A stretch of 8,021 nt of DNA, taken from NCBI GenBank assembly GCA_945877965.1, contig CAMCTH010000195.1:1-8021 (forward strand). The letters are read 5' to 3'. The stretch is from Planctomicrobium piriforme. Lineage in GTDB: Bacteria > Planctomycetota > Planctomycetia > Pirellulales > PNKZ01. The position numbers and the translations under genes are program-made. Under the pieces are notes generated by a model. The model worked only from the letters and a program-made list of their open reading frames with translations, was not told the DNA's origin and ran no database searches. Below, piece after piece: positions 5,403 through 8,021 of the stretch (the stretch's first letter is position 1; each line of letters starts with the position of its first letter).

Positions 5403-8021
5403 ATGCAGACGAACAGATACAAGTCGTCAGTTGCGCTCGTTCTACTCACAGCGCTGTGGATCGCCGACGCGAAACCGTATGCGGTTGCCGCCGAGCCGGC
5501 TGCGAATTCGAATGATCTGTTTCGGCGCGAGAATCTGATCGCTTGGTGCATCGTGCCGTTCGACGCCAAGAAGCGCGGGCCGGAAGAGCGGGCCGCCATG
5601 TTGCAGAAGCTCGGCTTCCGTCACTTTGCCTACGACTATCGGGCTGAACATATACCGACGTTCGACGCCGAGATCGCCGCCTGCAAGAAGCACGGCGTCT
5701 CCCTCGATGCCTGGTGGTTCCCGCGCTCGCTCGATGCCGGTGCCTTGCACATCCTCGAAGTCTGCAAACGGAACGAAATCCATCCGCAACTCTGGGTGAC
5801 CGGCAGCGGCACGGCCACCACGTCGCCGGCGGAACAGAAACAACGGATCGAAGCCGAGGCCGTACGCATTCGGCCGATTGCCGAAGCAGCAGCAAAGCAG
5901 GGGATGAAGGTCGGGCTCTACAATCACGGCGGCTGGTTCGGCGAGCCGGAAAACCAACTCGCTCTGATCGAGCATTTGAAACTGCCCAACGTCGGCATCG
6001 TCTACAACCTGCATCACGGCCACGATCATCTCGCCCGCTTCGCCGCCGTGCTGCCGAAACTCGTGCCGCATCTGCTGGCGATCAACTTGAACGGCATGGT
6101 GACCGACGGAGACAAACGAGGCCAAAAAATCCTGCCGTTGGGACAGGGGACGCATGACCTGGAACTGCTGCGGACGATTCGTGCGAGCGGCTATCGCGGG
6201 CCGATCGGCATTCTCGGGCATACGCAAGACGACGCCGAGGCGCGGCTGCAGGACAACCTGGATGGTCTCGATTGGCTGCTGCCGCAACTCGACGGTCGGC
6301 CCGCCGGCGCGAAGCCGCAGCCGCGCACCGTCGTGCCTAAGGTGACGACCACACAACCGCAAACTGCGGCCGCGCCGCCGACCGGCTGGATGCTCGAAGG
6401 GCGTGACGCCTATCGCGCGCCGCCGCTCTCGCTGGCTTGGCGCGGCACGCTCACGAGTCGCGCACATTACAACATTCTCGTCGCTTGCGACACGAAGCGT
6501 TCCGGCGCGCATTGGGAATTGTTCACAATGCCGCAGAGCGGTCGGCTGGCCGCCTATCTGCCGGGCTATCAACCCGATCATGTCTGGACCGACGTCGATA
6601 TCGCCGACGGCAAGTCGCACGAAGTCGCCATGTCGTTCGCCGCAGATCGCCTGCGACTCTACGTCGACGGCAAGCCGGCGGCCGAGCAAACGATTCAATC
6701 GCAGGGACGTCCGACCGTTCCGGGAGGTCTCGCGTTCGGACGACTTGTCGAAGGGGGAATCGGTTCCTCGGGCACAATCGACCAGGTGCAAATCTGGCGC
6801 GGCGTGCGCGATTTTACGGCGAGCACGCTCGCATCGGCACCGGCGACCGATGCCGAGACGATCGGTTTCTGGAATCTTCACGATGCGAAACCGAATGAAG
6901 CCCCCGATGAATCGACGCTCAAGAACCCGGCTCGACGTAGTTTGATTGCGGAGGTAACGCCGCCCAAGGGACGCGCTCCGCCGCCGCCGCCGGGACCGCA
7001 TCTCAAGGCGGTTGATGCGGATCACAAGACGGTGGTGATCGATCGTTCGTCGAGCGACGTCTACATGGGGGTGAAGGTCGACGTCGACGGTCGGGTCTTC
7101 GTCGGCGGGCGCGAGGCAGTCTTTTGCTTCGAACGGAACGCCGACGGCACCTTCGCTCCGCGTCGCGAAGTGCTGCGGTTTCCGCCCAACTCGATCATCA
7201 TGGGGTTGGAGTTTCGCAACGATGATTTGTATGTGCTTACGGCGAATGCGTTGTATCGTGTGCCCAACGGTCGGGTGCAACGAACGGAGTTGCAGCCCGA
7301 GCGGTTGCTGTGGGGATTGCCGCTCGATTTGCATGTTAGTTTTCACTGCATGGCGTGGGGGCCCGACGGCGACCTGTACCTCACGCACGGCGATCCGTTG
7401 CTGCAGTACGGCGATTGGAATCGGGCCGATCATTGGGGACACTGGACGCTGTATTGCGGCCGCGATAACAAGCCGATGCCGTACACGGGGCAGGGGGCCG
7501 TGCTGCGAATGAAGCCCGACGGCAGCGAGGTGCAAGTGGTCGCGCGCGGGTTGCGCGGACCCGTCGGCTTGGCGTTCGACGACCGGGGCCGATTGTTCAC
7601 GAACGATAACGATCATGAGAGCCGAGCCGATCGCTATGCGCCGTCGCGATTGTTGCACGTCGTCGACGGCATCGACTTCGGCTGGCCGCGAGGTTGGATG
7701 GCGTCCAAGAGTCCTGAGCGGGCCGACCTCATCGAGCCGGTGTGCGACCTGGGGCGCGGCGTGCCGTGCGATCTGCTGTATTACGGCCGAACGAGCATCT
7801 CACCTTCGTTGACGGAGCGGCTACTGCTCTGTCGCTGGGATCGGCACAGCATCACGGCATATCGGCCGGAACGTCGCGGCAGCACGTACGTTGCCAAGGA
7901 AGAGACGGTCGCGATCGGCGACGAGAATTGTCGACCGGTCGGAATCGCCGCCGATCGCCATGGCAATCTGTTCGTCACCGCACTCTACATGACCGGCAAC
8001 ATGGCGGCCCCCGACTGCGTG
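5403..8021 (+). CDS. Exported multidomain protein: TIM barrel, LamG-like domain, PVC-type dehydrogenase propeller (3' end outside window)
   Basis: An open frame of 873 residues with no stop, continuing past the right edge. Residues 1-30 form a signal peptide (hydrophobic core ALVLLTALWI, likely cleavage after AVAA). Residues about 42-300 resemble a xylose-isomerase-like TIM barrel, with strands such as FRHFAYDY, VSLDAWWF, MKVGLYNHGGW, VGIVYNLHHGHDHL and LLAINLNGM, ending with RTIRASGYRGPIGILGH. A Pro/Thr-rich linker leads to a LamG/concanavalin-like domain at about 328-495 (DGKSHEVAMSF, LRLYVDGKPAAEQ, GTIDQVQIWRG). After a proline run (526-530), residues 545-873 resemble the glucose/sorbosone-dehydrogenase-like propeller of PVC 'membrane-bound dehydrogenase' proteins (GLRGPVGLAFDDRGRLFTNDND, LLHVVDGIDFGWPRG). 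Relatives often end in HEAT repeats and a CxxCH cytochrome c domain, which cannot be checked here. GAGG precedes ATG 5403. It is probably cotranscribed with gntR. Substrate unknown. Confidence 0.88.
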   Translation, partial: MQTNRYKSSVALVLLTALWIADAKPYAVAAEPAANSNDLFRRENLIAWCIVPFDAKKRGPEERAAMLQKLGFRHFAYDYRAEHIPTFDAEIAACKKHGVSLDAWWFPRSLDAGALHILEVCKRNEIHPQLWVTGSGTATTSPAEQKQRIEAEAVRIRPIAEAAAKQGMKVGLYNHGGWFGEPENQLALIEHLKLPNVGIVYNLHHGHDHLARFAAVLPKLVPHLLAINLNGMVTDGDKRGQKILPLGQGTHDLELLRTIRASGYRGPIGILGHTQDDAEARLQDNLDGLDWLLPQLDGRPAGAKPQPRTVVPKVTTTQPQTAAAPPTGWMLEGRDAYRAPPLSLAWRGTLTSRAHYNILVACDTKRSGAHWELFTMPQSGRLAAYLPGYQPDHVWTDVDIADGKSHEVAMSFAADRLRLYVDGKPAAEQTIQSQGRPTVPGGLAFGRLVEGGIGSSGTIDQVQIWRGVRDFTASTLASAPATDAETIGFWNLHDAKPNEAPDESTLKNPARRSLIAEVTPPKGRAPPPPPGPHLKAVDADHKTVVIDRSSSDVYMGVKVDVDGRVFVGGREAVFCFERNADGTFAPRREVLRFPPNSIIMGLEFRNDDLYVLTANALYRVPNGRVQRTELQPERLLWGLPLDLHVSFHCMAWGPDGDLYLTHGDPLLQYGDWNRADHWGHWTLYCGRDNKPMPYTGQGAVLRMKPDGSEVQVVARGLRGPVGLAFDDRGRLFTNDNDHESRADRYAPSRLLHVVDGIDFGWPRGWMASKSPERADLIEPVCDLGRGVPCDLLYYGRTSISPSLTERLLLCRWDRHSITAYRPERRGSTYVAKEETVAIGDENCRPVGIAADRHGNLFVTALYMTGNMAAPDCV

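Noticed and set aside
6972..6992. CCG repeat run as a microsatellite or mobile-element scar
   Set aside because: It encodes a short proline linker between the LamG-like and propeller domains and keeps the frame, so it is ordinary coding sequence.
5442..7658. A 738-codon open frame on the minus strand
   Set aside because: It is in exact codon register with the exported protein gene on the plus strand, so its stops need TTA, CTA or TCA codons, which are rare in GC-rich genes. Its product is Arg/His-rich with no recognisable domain, while the plus-strand reading has a signal peptide and clear domains.
1..8021. CRISPR arrays, tRNA or rRNA genes, insertion sequences, attachment sites
   Set aside because: I saw no regularly spaced direct repeats, cloverleaf-like sequence, transposase motifs or terminal inverted repeats.

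Overview
The window looks like chromosomal DNA of a high-GC planctomycete, most likely Pirellulales or a relative. I infer this from gene content: an ECF sigma factor next to a Hanks-type kinase carrying WD40 repeats, and a very long secreted protein with a LamG-like domain and a PVC-type 'membrane-bound dehydrogenase' propeller. The placement is not proven, as no rRNA or marker gene is present. Six protein-coding genes fill nearly the whole window. I see no tRNA, rRNA, CRISPR array, insertion sequence or convincing terminator, and no gene-free stretch longer than about 190 bases.

Left part, minus strand (1-2297): an ECF sigma factor is followed 18 bases later by a Ser/Thr protein kinase that starts with GTG and runs off the left edge. 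The kinase has an N-terminal four-cysteine zinc-ribbon-like knuckle, a complete Hanks kinase domain, one membrane helix and the start of a WD40 propeller. The pair looks like a sensor-kinase/sigma-factor signalling unit. The sigma gene has a good -10 hexamer exactly where a leaderless transcript would begin.

Middle, minus strand (2395-4514): an alpha/beta hydrolase and a metal-dependent amidohydrolase sit 8 bases apart. The amidohydrolase ribosome-binding site overlaps the hydrolase stop codon, so they appear translationally coupled. Both look cytoplasmic.

Control region (4515-4704): it separates the hydrolase operon from a divergent GntR-family (FCD) regulator. It holds a perfect 22-bp palindrome between two candidate promoters that point toward each other, an arrangement that could let one regulator dimer control both operons.

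Right part, plus strand (4705-8021): the GntR/FCD regulator is followed 17 bases later by a large exported protein whose first 873 residues lie in the window. It combines a signal peptide, a xylose-isomerase-like TIM barrel, a LamG-like domain and a glucose/sorbosone-dehydrogenase-like propeller, and it continues past the right edge.

Working model (inference): a metabolite-responsive GntR regulator jointly controls an envelope or secreted multidomain enzyme and two cytoplasmic hydrolases, forming a small catabolic unit for an unknown carbohydrate-, ester- or amide-containing substrate.
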